From positions 84,692 to 148,691 of the forward strand of contig CAMVMX010000005.1 of assembly GCA_947168665.1 (NCBI GenBank): a DNA stretch of 64,000 nt, given 5' to 3'. Positions 9,739 to 18,031 of this stretch are shown here, piece by piece. Below the pieces are notes generated by a model. The model saw nothing but the letters and a program-made list of their open reading frames with translations. It was not told the origin of the DNA and made no database searches. The stretch is from an uncultured Bacteroidales bacterium. Its GTDB lineage: Bacteria > Bacteroidota > Bacteroidia > Bacteroidales > P3. The position numbers were made by a program, and so were the translations under genes. The stretch's first letter is position 1. Each line of letters starts with the position of its first letter.

Positions 9739-10119
9739 TTATTCGGCCTGGGCGGCGATGACGGCCTCCTCCATGGCCTCCAGGCTCTGCTGCTCCTTGT
9801 CCTCCTTGGCGGGGTTGCGGTAGTAGAGCTCGTGGTTCAGGTATTCCTCAGTGGCCACCAGCACGGGCTTGGGCATCTGCTCGAAACGGCGCACCACGTC
9901 AATTTGCTCGCGGTTCTCGTAGTATTCGTCTATGCCGTCGTTGTTGTTGGCAAACTCCTCGATCTTCTTGTGCAGCTCCTTCTTCTCCTCGATGGCTATT
10001 TGGTTGGCGCGCTTGGTCAGCACGGCCACAGTCTCGTAGATGTTGTCAGTCATCTGGCTGAACTCGGCTGTGTTGCGGGTGATGGTGGTGTTGGGAATCT
10101 TCTTTTTCTTCTCTTCCAT
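9739..10119 (-). CDS. rpoZ: RNA polymerase Rpb6/omega-like subunit
   Basis: 126 aa, highly charged. Seen: the conserved NTTITRN and DNIYETVAVLTKRANQIA stretch, which corresponds to the helix of omega/Rpb6 that wraps the beta' C-terminus, followed by a YYENREQ and RRFEQMPKPVLVATEEYLN region typical of the Bacteroidetes version. Ends in an acidic/Ala tail. Family knowledge: it promotes assembly and stability of RNA polymerase. Lies between bamD and coaBC, which supports the call. The family is divergent from E. coli omega; the assignment rests on the Bacteroidetes Rpb6-like group. Confidence 0.88.
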   Translation of the reverse strand: MEEKKKKIPNTTITRNTAEFSQMTDNIYETVAVLTKRANQIAIEEKKELHKKIEEFANNNDGIDEYYENREQIDVVRRFEQMPKPVLVATEEYLNHELYYRNPAKEDKEQQSLEAMEEAVIAAQAE

Positions 10120-10213
10120 GGGTGAATGTGAAAATGATTATTGATAAAAAATGATTTCAATTTTTAAAGGTGCTTCCGGTGGCCGCCGGCCGTGGGGCCT
10201 GGGCCGCGGGATG

Positions 10214-11029
10214 TCACTTGGACCCTTTGGCGTCGAGGGCGGCAATGGCGGCGCGGGCTTTGGTGTAGAAGTCCTGTGCCTTGCTCAGTCGGCTGGAGTC
10301 CTTGAACAGCGTGGCAAAACGGTCAAAATCGTTCACCACCTGCTGCAGCCTTTCGCGCATCTTGTCCTCCTGGCTGTTGATGCCGAATTCATAGCCGCTG
10401 GCCAGCATGTAGAACATGGCCTCCTCGCGGAAAGGCGAGTCGGGATAATTGTTCAGGAAGGCCTGCAGCGACACATAGGCGGCATTGTAGTTCTCAGTCA
10501 GGTAATAGCCGTATGCGATGTCATAGTCCTTTCGCATCAGTTTGCCCCGCAGTTCGTCCAGCCGGGTATTGATTTCGGGAATATGGACGCTGCTCGGATA
10601 GCGGTCCACATACGACTCGTACTCCTGAATGGCCTCCTTCGTCAACCGTTGGTCCAGAAAGTAGTCCGGCGACTCATTGTACTTGCATGTGGCGGCCATA
10701 TACAAAGCCTCCTCGGCGCGCTCGCTGTAGGGGTAGCGCTTGAAGTAGTTCTTGAACTGGTAGCCGGCGGAGTAGTAGTCCTTCTCGCCCATCAGGCACA
10801 TGCCGTAGTACCACGATATGTTCTCGGCGTTTTCCTTGCCGTGATAGTTCATAATCAAGTTCTCGAACAGCTGGATGGCCTTGGTATAGTTCCGCTGCTC
10901 ATAGTATTTCATGGCAGCAGCATACTGGGCGTCGAAATCGTGTCCTTTGAGCAGCTTTTCGAAATTGCCACAAGATGTTATAACAAAGGTTATTAGGGCA
11001 ATAAACGCTATTTTCAATGCAGTTTTCAT
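10214..11029 (-). CDS. bamD: Outer-membrane assembly lipoprotein BamD
   Basis: 271 aa from the ATG at 11029. An ATG 33 nt further upstream is in frame, but the promoter -7 box lies between the two, so the downstream start is preferred. Seen: lipoprotein signal with lipobox ITSC (Cys near residue 20), then TPR-like helices (AAMKYYEQRNYTKAIQLFENLI, YYSAGYQFKNYFKRYPYSERAEEALYM, EAIQEYESYVDRYPSS, YNAAYVSLQAFLNNYPDSPFREEAMFYML), the typical five-TPR layout of BamD/YfiO. Role: inner-leaflet outer-membrane lipoprotein of the BAM complex that inserts beta-barrels. First gene of a long minus-strand run. Confidence 0.95.
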   Translation of the reverse strand: MKTALKIAFIALITFVITSCGNFEKLLKGHDFDAQYAAAMKYYEQRNYTKAIQLFENLIMNYHGKENAENISWYYGMCLMGEKDYYSAGYQFKNYFKRYPYSERAEEALYMAATCKYNESPDYFLDQRLTKEAIQEYESYVDRYPSSVHIPEINTRLDELRGKLMRKDYDIAYGYYLTENYNAAYVSLQAFLNNYPDSPFREEAMFYMLASGYEFGINSQEDKMRERLQQVVNDFDRFATLFKDSSRLSKAQDFYTKARAAIAALDAKGSK

Positions 11030-11035
11030 AACTTG

Positions 11036-11043
11036 CAAAGATA
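11036..11043 (-). promoter_or_regulatory. -7 box TATCTTTG directly before bamD
   Basis: Exact TAnnTTTG match; only 6 nt separate it from the bamD ATG, so the transcript should have almost no leader. It excludes the upstream in-frame ATG as the start used from this promoter. Confidence 0.75.
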
Positions 11044-11444
11044 CACTTTTTTTTGCATTCATCGGCCATTTAATAGAATTTAATCATTCCATAAAGCGTG
11101 CCGGCGGCGTTTGGGGCGTCAAGCGGGAGCGGCGCGGGCTTGCCCGCGCCGCTCCCGCCCGCCGCTGCCACCGGGCTCTCGCTTCGCTCCCTTGCCTTCA
11201 ATTATGCATTGAAAATGTGGGACATATTCGGTGGGATGCGGTTAAAACGGAATCGAAATGCCGCGTTTGAAGTGCGGAAGGAACGGAGGAAGGGCAAAGG
11301 CAGTCTGCACCCTGAATGGGCGGGGAGGAAGGCAGGGAAGGCGAGGGCGGGGGGAGACGGTTTCGCCGGGCCGGGCAGGGGCGCGGCAGTCAGGACTGGA
11401 GCGGCGGCGAAATATTAAAAATGGGTGTTCGGAACAGCCAAAAG
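11044..11444. other. Intergenic region between bamD and guaA
   Basis: About 400 bp with no convincing gene. The left half is extremely GC-rich and contains a perfect 36-nt palindrome (separate entry); the rest shows only short overlapping frames of biased composition. Confidence 0.6.
11123..11158. repeat. Perfect 17-bp inverted repeat
   Basis: Two exact 17-nt arms (first arm GCGGGAGCGGCGCGGGC) separated by only two T residues. All but two of the paired bases are G or C. There is no T tract on either side, so it is not a standard terminator. Confidence 0.85.
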
Positions 11445-11475
11445 TTGGTTTATCCAATTTTTATTTGTATCTTTG
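11445..11475 (+). promoter_or_regulatory. Promoter of guaA
   Basis: -33 TTG at 11445-11447, 20-nt spacer, -7 box TATCTTTG at 11468-11475; start codon 23 nt further. A full match to the Bacteroidetes primary-sigma promoter. Confidence 0.8.
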
Positions 11476-11498
11476 CTTTTTATAAAGTGAAATGAAGT

Positions 11499-13025
11499 AT
11501 GGATACAATCATTGTCTTAGATTTTGGTTCTCAGTACACTCAGCTTATTGCCCGCAAGATACGCGAACTGAATATTTATTGTGAGATACACCCTTTCAAC
11601 AAGGTTCCGGCATTGACGGACGAGGTGAAAGGTGTCGTTTTTTCGGGGAGTCCGTACAGCTGCAACGCTGCCGATGCCCCAGTGCCTGACATGACGGGCA
11701 TCAAAGGGCGGCTGCCGTTGCTGGCGGTGTGCTACGGGGCGCAGTATCTGGCCAAGTATGGCGGCGGCGTGGTGCAGCAGTCGAAGGTGAGGGAGTATGG
11801 CCGCGCCAACCTTCAGTTCATTGACGGCGAGAACCCGCTGATGAAGGGTGTCCCCATGGGCAGCCAGGTGTGGATGAGCCATGGCGACACGATTGAGCGC
11901 CTGCCCGGGAATTACCGCGTCATCTGCTCTACCGACAGCGTGCGGAACGCCGGATACCAGATTGAGGGCGAGCCTACGTATGCCATACAGTTCCATCCCG
12001 AGGTGCACCATTCGGTTGATGGATTGACGATATTGAAGAATTTCGTGGTGGACATCTGCGGCTGCGAGCAGTCGTGGACGCCTGAGTCGTTTATCGAGAC
12101 CACTGTGGCCGAGTTGCGTGCCAAAGTGGGGAGCGACAAGGTGGTGCTGGGGCTTTCGGGCGGTGTGGACTCGACAGTGGCTGCCGTGCTGCTGAACCGC
12201 GCCATAGGCCATCAGCTGCATTGTATTTTCGTCGACAACGGTCTGCTGCGGAAAAATGAGTTTGAGGGGGTGCTGGAGTCGTACCGCGATATGGGACTGA
12301 ATGTGAAAGGGGTGGACGCGAAGGACCGCTTCTACAGTGTGCTGGCCGGTGTGAAGGATCCCGAGAAGAAACGCAAGGCGATAGGAAAGACCTTTATCGA
12401 TGTCTTTGATGCCGAGGCAAAGCAGATCAGCGATGCCAAGTGGCTGGGGCAGGGAACGATATATCCTGATGTGATTGAGTCGAGTTCGGTGAAAGGCCCG
12501 TCGCAGACCATCAAGTCGCACCACAATGTGGGCGGACTGCCGGATTATATGAAGCTTCAGCTTGTCGAGCCGTTGCGCAGCCTGTTCAAGGACGAGGTGC
12601 GGCGCGTGGGCCGGCAGCTGGGCATCAAGAATGAGTTGATCGGGCGGCATCCGTTCCCCGGCCCCGGACTGGCCATCCGCATACTGAGCGATGTGACACC
12701 CGAGAAGGTGCATATCCTGCAGGAGGTGGACGACATCTTCATCCAGGGGCTGCGCGACAGCGGCCTGTACGACCAGGTGTGGCAGGCGGGCTGCATGTTG
12801 CTGCCTGTGCAGTCGGTCGGCGTGATGGGCGATGAACGCACGTATGAGAGTGTGGTGGCGCTGAGGGCGGTGGAGTCGGTCGACGGCATGACAGCCGACT
12901 GGTGCCATCTGCCTTACGACTTCCTGGCCAAGGTGTCAAACGATATTATCAACCGTGTGAAGGGTGTGAACCGGGTGGTGTATGACATCAGTTCTAAACC
13001 GCCGGCAACCATCGAATGGGAGTAG
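11499..13025 (+). CDS. guaA: GMP synthase (glutamine-hydrolysing)
   Basis: 508 aa. Seen: class I glutamine amidotransferase domain (VFSGSPYSC, nucleophile Cys in [17 protein letters not shown], and QFHPEVHHS), ATP pyrophosphatase domain with the PP-loop [15 protein letters not shown], and the C-terminal dimerisation domain ([13 protein letters not shown], ending [10 protein letters not shown]). Role: converts XMP to GMP using glutamine and ATP. The ATG at 11499 follows a good promoter. Next on the same strand, 84 bp away, is the LysM protein; the two may or may not be cotranscribed. Confidence 0.98.
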   Translation: MDTIIVLDFGSQYTQLIARKIRELNIYCEIHPFNKVPALTDEVKGVVFSGSPYSCNAADAPVPDMTGIKGRLPLLAVCYGAQYLAKYGGGVVQQSKVREYGRANLQFIDGENPLMKGVPMGSQVWMSHGDTIERLPGNYRVICSTDSVRNAGYQIEGEPTYAIQFHPEVHHSVDGLTILKNFVVDICGCEQSWTPESFIETTVAELRAKVGSDKVVLGLSGGVDSTVAAVLLNRAIGHQLHCIFVDNGLLRKNEFEGVLESYRDMGLNVKGVDAKDRFYSVLAGVKDPEKKRKAIGKTFIDVFDAEAKQISDAKWLGQGTIYPDVIESSSVKGPSQTIKSHHNVGGLPDYMKLQLVEPLRSLFKDEVRRVGRQLGIKNELIGRHPFPGPGLAIRILSDVTPEKVHILQEVDDIFIQGLRDSGLYDQVWQAGCMLLPVQSVGVMGDERTYESVVALRAVESVDGMTADWCHLPYDFLAKVSNDIINRVKGVNRVVYDISSKPPATIEWE

Positions 13026-13109
13026 GCCAGAGATGCGTTGCGGCGATGGCGCTCATGCTCCGGTTGAATAGAAATCTGTAACAACACTGCTGCTTCAAAA
13101 CCGCTGTAT

Positions 13110-14699
13110 ATGATGAAAAGATTTATCGCAGTTGTACTATTGGTATTGGCTCTCGGCGTTGACGGCTGGGCGCAGATGAAGGGTGGCGTGGCCGTGAAGG
13201 TGACACGCAAAACCCAGATGGTGAATGGCAAACGTTATTTTATCCACATAGTGGAGCAGGGACAGACGGTGTATGCCATATCGCGGGCATACGGGTTGAA
13301 GGAGGTGGAGGCTATCACCAAGAAGGATATTCACTTCCTGCAGGTGGGCGACACGGTGTGGCTGCCCTGCAGGGGACAGCGTATGCCCGACGGGAGCACC
13401 GCCCCCCAAGCCACGGACAAGGTGCAGGAGGCCCCCTCCCAGTCTCAGACTCCGGGCAAGGGCGCTGAACATCATGCGGGCGGAATGTCTCAAGGGGCGA
13501 CCGGCAGCGGTGCGCAGCGGCCTTCGCAGACCTCACAGTCTTCGGTTGCCGAGGGCGAGGTGTTGGGTCCCCGGGCAGAGGTGCGGCAGCGGGTGAATCC
13601 GCAGAGTATTGTGGTGTCGCTGATGATGCCCCTCTATTTGAGCCAGATGGATAATATCTCGACTTCGAAGTTCGATGTCGAACAGCGTGGTAAGATTACT
13701 TATAAGAGTTTGGAGTTTATCCAGTTTTATGAGGGCCTTTTGCTGGGGCTTGACAAGCTGGAGCAGATGGGGTATAATGTGATTCTGAACGTGGTGGATG
13801 TGGAGGGGACGAGCGATGAGGCTGTGGAGCAGGCCTTCAGAAGCCACAAGGTGGCCGAGAGCGACTTGCTGATAGCCATGCTCACGCGGCAGCCTTTCGA
13901 GAAGGTGAGCGAACTGGCACGCGAGGCGCGCCTGTTTGTGGTGAACCCGGTGTCGGACCGCGAGGAGATTGTGAAAGACAACCCGTATGTGTTTAAATGT
14001 ATGCCGTCGGTCAAGGCCCGGGCCAAGGCCACGGTCGAGGCCATCCACAGAACCTTGCCCAGCGCCGAGGTGTTTGTGATTCATTCCGGCTCCAAGGCTG
14101 AGAAAAGCGCGTTGGCTGCCCTCACTGCCGAGATGGACAGGGTTGAGGGTATGCAGTATAAGCTGGTGGACTGGGCAAAGGCGCAGAAGCTGACCTCGAC
14201 ACTGAAAAACAGCGGCCAGGCCGTGGTGGTGAGTCTCTACGACCAGGACAAGTCGAAGAATAGAATCTATGCCCAGCAGTTGCTCAACAAGCTCTCCTCA
14301 ATTAAGACTAACACCCCCTATCTGTTTACTTTTGTCGACTGGTCTTCGATGTATTCCGACATCGATTTCGCCCAGTTGCAGAATCTGAATTATCATACGT
14401 TTTATGGCGACTGGCTGATGGCCGACGACCAGCACCGGGCATTTGTGGAAACTTTCCGCGAGGAGTTCAAGACTGAGCCCATCAGCGCCTACGCCGGCAT
14501 GGCTAACGATATTATTCTTTACTTCGTATGCGGACTGCAGCAGAAGGGTACCGCGTTCTTTGAGTCGCCGATGGTGCCGCAGCCCAAAGGAATGATTTAC
14601 CCCCTGTCGTTTGGCCGTGACCGCCAGGATTATGGTTTCGAGAACAGCATGGCGGTCCTTTACCGCATGGCGGATTTCCAATTCAAAGCAGTGAAATGA
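13110..14699 (+). CDS. LysM domain fused to a periplasmic-binding-protein (type 1) domain
   Basis: 529 aa. Seen: signal peptide (1-21, ending GWAQ), one LysM motif (about 48-92: YFIHIVEQGQTVYAISRAYGL...FLQVGDTVWLP), a Ser/Gln/Gly-rich linker (about 95-160), then a type 1 periplasmic-binding-like domain (IVVSLMMPLYLSQMD..., LLIAMLTRQPFEKVSELAREARLFVVNPVSDR, and a C-terminal lobe with YHTFYGDWLM). Inference: a peptidoglycan-bound envelope protein. Similar Bacteroidetes proteins are annotated as LysM-containing or amino-acid ABC transporter substrate-binding proteins, but no transporter genes lie nearby. Its stop overlaps the lpxC start (ATGA), implying translational coupling. Confidence 0.8.
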   Translation: MMKRFIAVVLLVLALGVDGWAQMKGGVAVKVTRKTQMVNGKRYFIHIVEQGQTVYAISRAYGLKEVEAITKKDIHFLQVGDTVWLPCRGQRMPDGSTAPQATDKVQEAPSQSQTPGKGAEHHAGGMSQGATGSGAQRPSQTSQSSVAEGEVLGPRAEVRQRVNPQSIVVSLMMPLYLSQMDNISTSKFDVEQRGKITYKSLEFIQFYEGLLLGLDKLEQMGYNVILNVVDVEGTSDEAVEQAFRSHKVAESDLLIAMLTRQPFEKVSELAREARLFVVNPVSDREEIVKDNPYVFKCMPSVKARAKATVEAIHRTLPSAEVFVIHSGSKAEKSALAALTAEMDRVEGMQYKLVDWAKAQKLTSTLKNSGQAVVVSLYDQDKSKNRIYAQQLLNKLSSIKTNTPYLFTFVDWSSMYSDIDFAQLQNLNYHTFYGDWLMADDQHRAFVETFREEFKTEPISAYAGMANDIILYFVCGLQQKGTAFFESPMVPQPKGMIYPLSFGRDRQDYGFENSMAVLYRMADFQFKAVK

Positions 14700-15637
14700 G
14701 ACAACGGACTATAGCGAAAGAATTCCGCCTGACGGGCATGGGGCTGCACACTGGACGCACAGTGACTGTGGCGGTAAGACCGGCACCGCCCGATTTCGGC
14801 ATCGCTTTCAGACGTACTGACCGCTTTAATATCGTAACATTGAAAGCCTTGGCACGCGAGGTGAGCGAGACTAAGCGGGGTACTACCCTGGGTGCGGGTC
14901 GCCACAGCGTGGCTACGATTGAGCATCTTATGTCCGCACTGCATGGCAGCGGGGTGGACAATGTGTTGGTGGAATTGGACGGCGGCGAGGTGCCTATTCT
15001 GGACGGCTCGGCCCGCCCGTGGCTGATGGAGCTGACCCGTGTGGGCACGGTGGAGCAGGATGCGGAACGGCATGAGTACTGTTTTGAGGAGTCTGTCCGT
15101 TTTGAGCATAAGCCGACAGGGAGCCTGTATGAGGTGGAACCGGCTGAAAGGTTCTCGGTGGACTGTGTGATTGATTTCCCCGGAAGCGTCATCGGGCGGC
15201 AGTCGTCGCGGCTGGACAGTATGGACTGTTACGGGAGCGAGATTGCCCCGTGCCGCACGTTTGTTTTCCTGCATGAGATAGAACCTTTGCTGCACTTGAA
15301 CTTGATAAAGGGCGGCAGTTTGGACAATGCACTGGTGTTTGTGAACAAGGAACTGGGGTCGCGCCAGCTGAGACGGCTGGAGCGGACTTTCCATAAGGAT
15401 GCCTCCCAGTTCAGGGTGCACGACGGGGTGCTGAATACCACTGACCCCTATTTCCCCAACGAACCCAGCCGCCATAAGCTGCTGGATTTTATCGGCGATG
15501 TGAGGTTGGTAGGGATGCCGCTGAAGGGGCATTTCACTATTTATAAGCCTGGCCACAGGGCCAATGTGGCTTTCGGAATGTATTTGATGGATTATATCGA
15601 AAGGAGGAGCGCAGGGGCTGATAAGAGCCAGGCGTGA
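14696..15637 (+). CDS. lpxC: UDP-3-O-acyl-N-acetylglucosamine deacetylase LpxC (unfused)
   Basis: 313 aa. Seen: zinc ligand His in TIEHLMSALHG (His77), GGEVPILDGSARPW, ALVFVN and GSLDNALVF motifs, RHKLLDFIGDVRLVG containing the second zinc His and Asp, and the catalytic His in KPGHRANVAFG. Role: the committed step of lipid A synthesis, removing acetate from UDP-3-O-acyl-GlcNAc. Odd: in most Bacteroidetes LpxC is fused to a C-terminal FabZ dehydratase (about 460 aa); here it stops after the LpxC domain, with only 34 bp before lpxA, so no FabZ is encoded in between. Overlaps the preceding stop by 4 nt. Confidence 0.96.
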   Translation: MRQRTIAKEFRLTGMGLHTGRTVTVAVRPAPPDFGIAFRRTDRFNIVTLKALAREVSETKRGTTLGAGRHSVATIEHLMSALHGSGVDNVLVELDGGEVPILDGSARPWLMELTRVGTVEQDAERHEYCFEESVRFEHKPTGSLYEVEPAERFSVDCVIDFPGSVIGRQSSRLDSMDCYGSEIAPCRTFVFLHEIEPLLHLNLIKGGSLDNALVFVNKELGSRQLRRLERTFHKDASQFRVHDGVLNTTDPYFPNEPSRHKLLDFIGDVRLVGMPLKGHFTIYKPGHRANVAFGMYLMDYIERRSAGADKSQA

Positions 15638-15671
15638 CTCACCAATGTAAGAACGAAAATCGTTTTATTAT

Positions 15672-16454
15672 ATGCAAATGAATGATATACATCCCAATGC
15701 ACAGATTGGGAGTAATGTGAAGATAGGGAATTTCACCACAGTGTGTGACGATGTGGTCATTGGGGATAACTGCGAGATCGGCCCCAATGTGACCATCTAT
15801 CCCGGCGCACGCATTGGCGCAGGATGCCGTATCTTTCCGGGTTCGGTCATTTCGGCCATACCGCAGGACTTGAAATTCGACGGCGAGTATACGACCTGCG
15901 AAATCGGCGAGGGAAATACTATCCGTGAGTGCTGCACCATCAACCGCGGCACCTCGGCGTCGGGGCGCACTGTGGTGGGCAACAACAATCTGCTTATGGC
16001 GTATGTCCATGTGGCGCATGATTGCGTGGTGGGGAACCATTGCGTGTTTGCCAACAATGCCACGCTGGCCGGCCATATTGTGGTCGGGGATTATGTGATT
16101 TTGGGCGGCAAGACGGCCTGCCTGCAGTTTATCCATATCGGGTCGCACGTCATCACGTCGGGCGGTTCGCTGGTCGACAAGGACATACCGCCGTTTGTGA
16201 AGGCTGCCCGTTACCCGATTTCGTATGCGGGTGTCAACTCCCTCGGATTGCAGCGCAGGGGGTTCAGCCGCGAGGAGATTAATAATATTACTGATATATA
16301 TCGTTTTATATTCCAGAAGGGATATTCCATAAGCCACGCCGTGGAGGAAATCAAGGAGCGATATGGCCACACCGATGAGGGCAAGCAGGTGCTGAGTTTC
16401 ATCGGCAGCGCCACCACGGGGCTGATGAAGGGGTATACCTTTATGAAACGATAA
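15672..16454 (+). CDS. lpxA: Acyl-ACP-UDP-N-acetylglucosamine O-acyltransferase LpxA
   Basis: 260 aa. Seen: left-handed beta-helix hexapeptide repeats from IHPNAQIGSNVKIGNFTTVCDDVVIGDN through CVFANNATLAGHIVVGDYVILGG, the catalytic region HVAHDCVVGNHC, and the C-terminal helical part with RRGFSREEINNITDIYRFIF. Role: adds 3-hydroxyacyl to UDP-GlcNAc, the first step of lipid A synthesis. It follows lpxC by 34 bp, so the two steps are cotranscribed. Confidence 0.97.
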   Translation: MQMNDIHPNAQIGSNVKIGNFTTVCDDVVIGDNCEIGPNVTIYPGARIGAGCRIFPGSVISAIPQDLKFDGEYTTCEIGEGNTIRECCTINRGTSASGRTVVGNNNLLMAYVHVAHDCVVGNHCVFANNATLAGHIVVGDYVILGGKTACLQFIHIGSHVITSGGSLVDKDIPPFVKAARYPISYAGVNSLGLQRRGFSREEINNITDIYRFIFQKGYSISHAVEEIKERYGHTDEGKQVLSFIGSATTGLMKGYTFMKR

Positions 16455-16514
16455 GCAATTCTCATGCCCGTAGGGAAAGTAATTGATGTCGACACAATTA
16501 AATAGTAATCCGTG

Positions 16515-16742
16515 ATGAAAAAGAAATTTTTAGCTGTAGGTCTTGTCCTGTTGGTTTTGTGCGTGACTGGCTGCAAGGAAAAACGTTGCCACTGCATCAC
16601 GCGCCGCTCCAGCGAGAGATTGCCAGCCCACTCGTTTGAGCCTTTGGATGGACACAAGAGTTGCTCCGAGCTGAACAAAGAGTGGATGGCTGCGGACAGC
16701 TCGTTGGAGTTGATCAACAAGGAGTGCACCGAGGAGGAGTAG
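16515..16742 (+). CDS. Small predicted lipoprotein
   Basis: 75 aa from the ATG (a GTG directly before it is also possible). Seen: signal peptide with lipobox CVTGC (Cys20 of the ATG form), then a short hydrophilic body with further Cys residues (KEKRCHC, HKSCSEL, NKECTEEE). I do not recognise a family. It sits between lpxA and the flippase gene, with 13 bp to the latter, suggesting cotranscription with surface-polysaccharide genes. Confidence 0.7.
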   Translation: MKKKFLAVGLVLLVLCVTGCKEKRCHCITRRSSERLPAHSFEPLDGHKSCSELNKEWMAADSSLELINKECTEEE

Positions 16743-16755
16743 TCTCGTTGAGGCT

Positions 16756-18021
16756 ATGCATATAAAGGGCAATGCTTTTGTCAAAAACAGTCTCACACTT
16801 TCGGGTGGGGTGGCTGTAGCTCAGGTGTTGCCATTTGTTTTCTACCCCCTGCTGGGCCGCCTGTTCACGGCGGGAGAATTTGGTTTGCTGGCGGCCGTCA
16901 CGGCTATCACCTCCGTATTGGCAGTGCTGGGTTCGTGCCGTTACGAGGCTGGCATCCTTGTGGTGCGCAGCAAGCGCGAGGCTGCCCGGCTGGCCGTGCT
17001 CTCGGTGGTGCTCAGTGTGTCTGTTTTGGCGGTCAGTTGGCTTGTGTTGCAGTTTGCGTTGGCGGATCCGCTGAGCCGGTGGTTCAAGGAGCCGGAACTG
17101 GGGCGGTGGCTTTTTGTGTGTCCGTTGGCGGCATTCTTTGTTGTGATATACAATGTGTACAACGAGTGGTGCGTGCGCGAAGGGTATTTCAAGGCATTGG
17201 GGGTGAATAAGATTGTCAATTCGGGAGCGATAGCCTTGGGCAAAGTGCTGATGGGTGTGTTGCGGTGGAGTTCGCAGGGACTCGTTGTGGGCGACTTGGT
17301 GGGACGCGGCATCAGTGCCTTGGGTTGCATTGTGCGTGCGTGGCTCAAAGACGGGGTGTATTTCGCCTCTGTCCGCTTGCGCAGTCTGCCGAAAACGGCT
17401 GTCCGCCACAAGGGTTACCCCCTTTACACCATGCCGGGCCAGTTGCTCAACACCCTCGGCCAGGCAGCACCCGTGCTGATGATAGCCTATTTTTTCAACA
17501 GCGAGGAGGTGGGCTATTTTTCGATGGCCATGACTCTGTTTTCAGTACCCATCAATGTGGTCAGTTCAGCCATCCGCGACGTATACCGGAGGCGGGCCAA
17601 CGACGAGTATGCCCGGCAAGGCAACTGCCTGAAGAGTTTTGACAGGGTGATGCTGCTGCTCGCCGGTGCAGGAGTGGCGGCACTGCTGCTGGCCGTGTGG
17701 TTCCTGCCGGCGTTGATGGGGCTGTTCATGGGCGCCGGCTGGGAAACGGCGGGCCGCTATGCGCAGATACTTGCCCCGGCGATGGTCGTCATGTTTGTGT
17801 CCAACTCCCTGACAGGCCTGTTTTTTATTGCCGACAAGTTGAGACAGTTTTTCTGGTGGCAGTTCTATTTTACAGCAGCGACGTTGCTCTCTGTGTGGTT
17901 CGGCGGCATGTTGTTTCACAGCATGGAGGGGGTGCTGATCCTCTTTGCGGTAGGGCGCGCCACAGCCTACGGGGCCAGTATTGTCATGACGCGCCGCTAT
18001 GCTGCCGGAGCCAAGGTGTAA
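16756..18021 (+). CDS. Polysaccharide flippase (Wzx/MOP superfamily)
   Basis: 421 aa with about 12 predicted transmembrane helices. Seen: N-terminal NSLTLSGGVAVAQVLPFVFYPLLGRLFTAGEFGLLA, the classic start of the oligosaccharide flippase family, and KGYPLYTMPGQLLNTLGQAAPVLMIAYFF after the mid-protein loop. Role by family: moves lipid-linked oligosaccharide units across the inner membrane. Together with the O-antigen ligase at ~40.4 kb it suggests lipopolysaccharide O-chain or capsule synthesis, but no glycosyltransferase cluster is in the window. Ends 10 bp from the convergent ccsBA gene. Confidence 0.9.
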   Translation: MHIKGNAFVKNSLTLSGGVAVAQVLPFVFYPLLGRLFTAGEFGLLAAVTAITSVLAVLGSCRYEAGILVVRSKREAARLAVLSVVLSVSVLAVSWLVLQFALADPLSRWFKEPELGRWLFVCPLAAFFVVIYNVYNEWCVREGYFKALGVNKIVNSGAIALGKVLMGVLRWSSQGLVVGDLVGRGISALGCIVRAWLKDGVYFASVRLRSLPKTAVRHKGYPLYTMPGQLLNTLGQAAPVLMIAYFFNSEEVGYFSMAMTLFSVPINVVSSAIRDVYRRRANDEYARQGNCLKSFDRVMLLLAGAGVAALLLAVWFLPALMGLFMGAGWETAGRYAQILAPAMVVMFVSNSLTGLFFIADKLRQFFWWQFYFTAATLLSVWFGGMLFHSMEGVLILFAVGRATAYGASIVMTRRYAAGAKV

Positions 18022-18031
18022 TCCAAACAGG

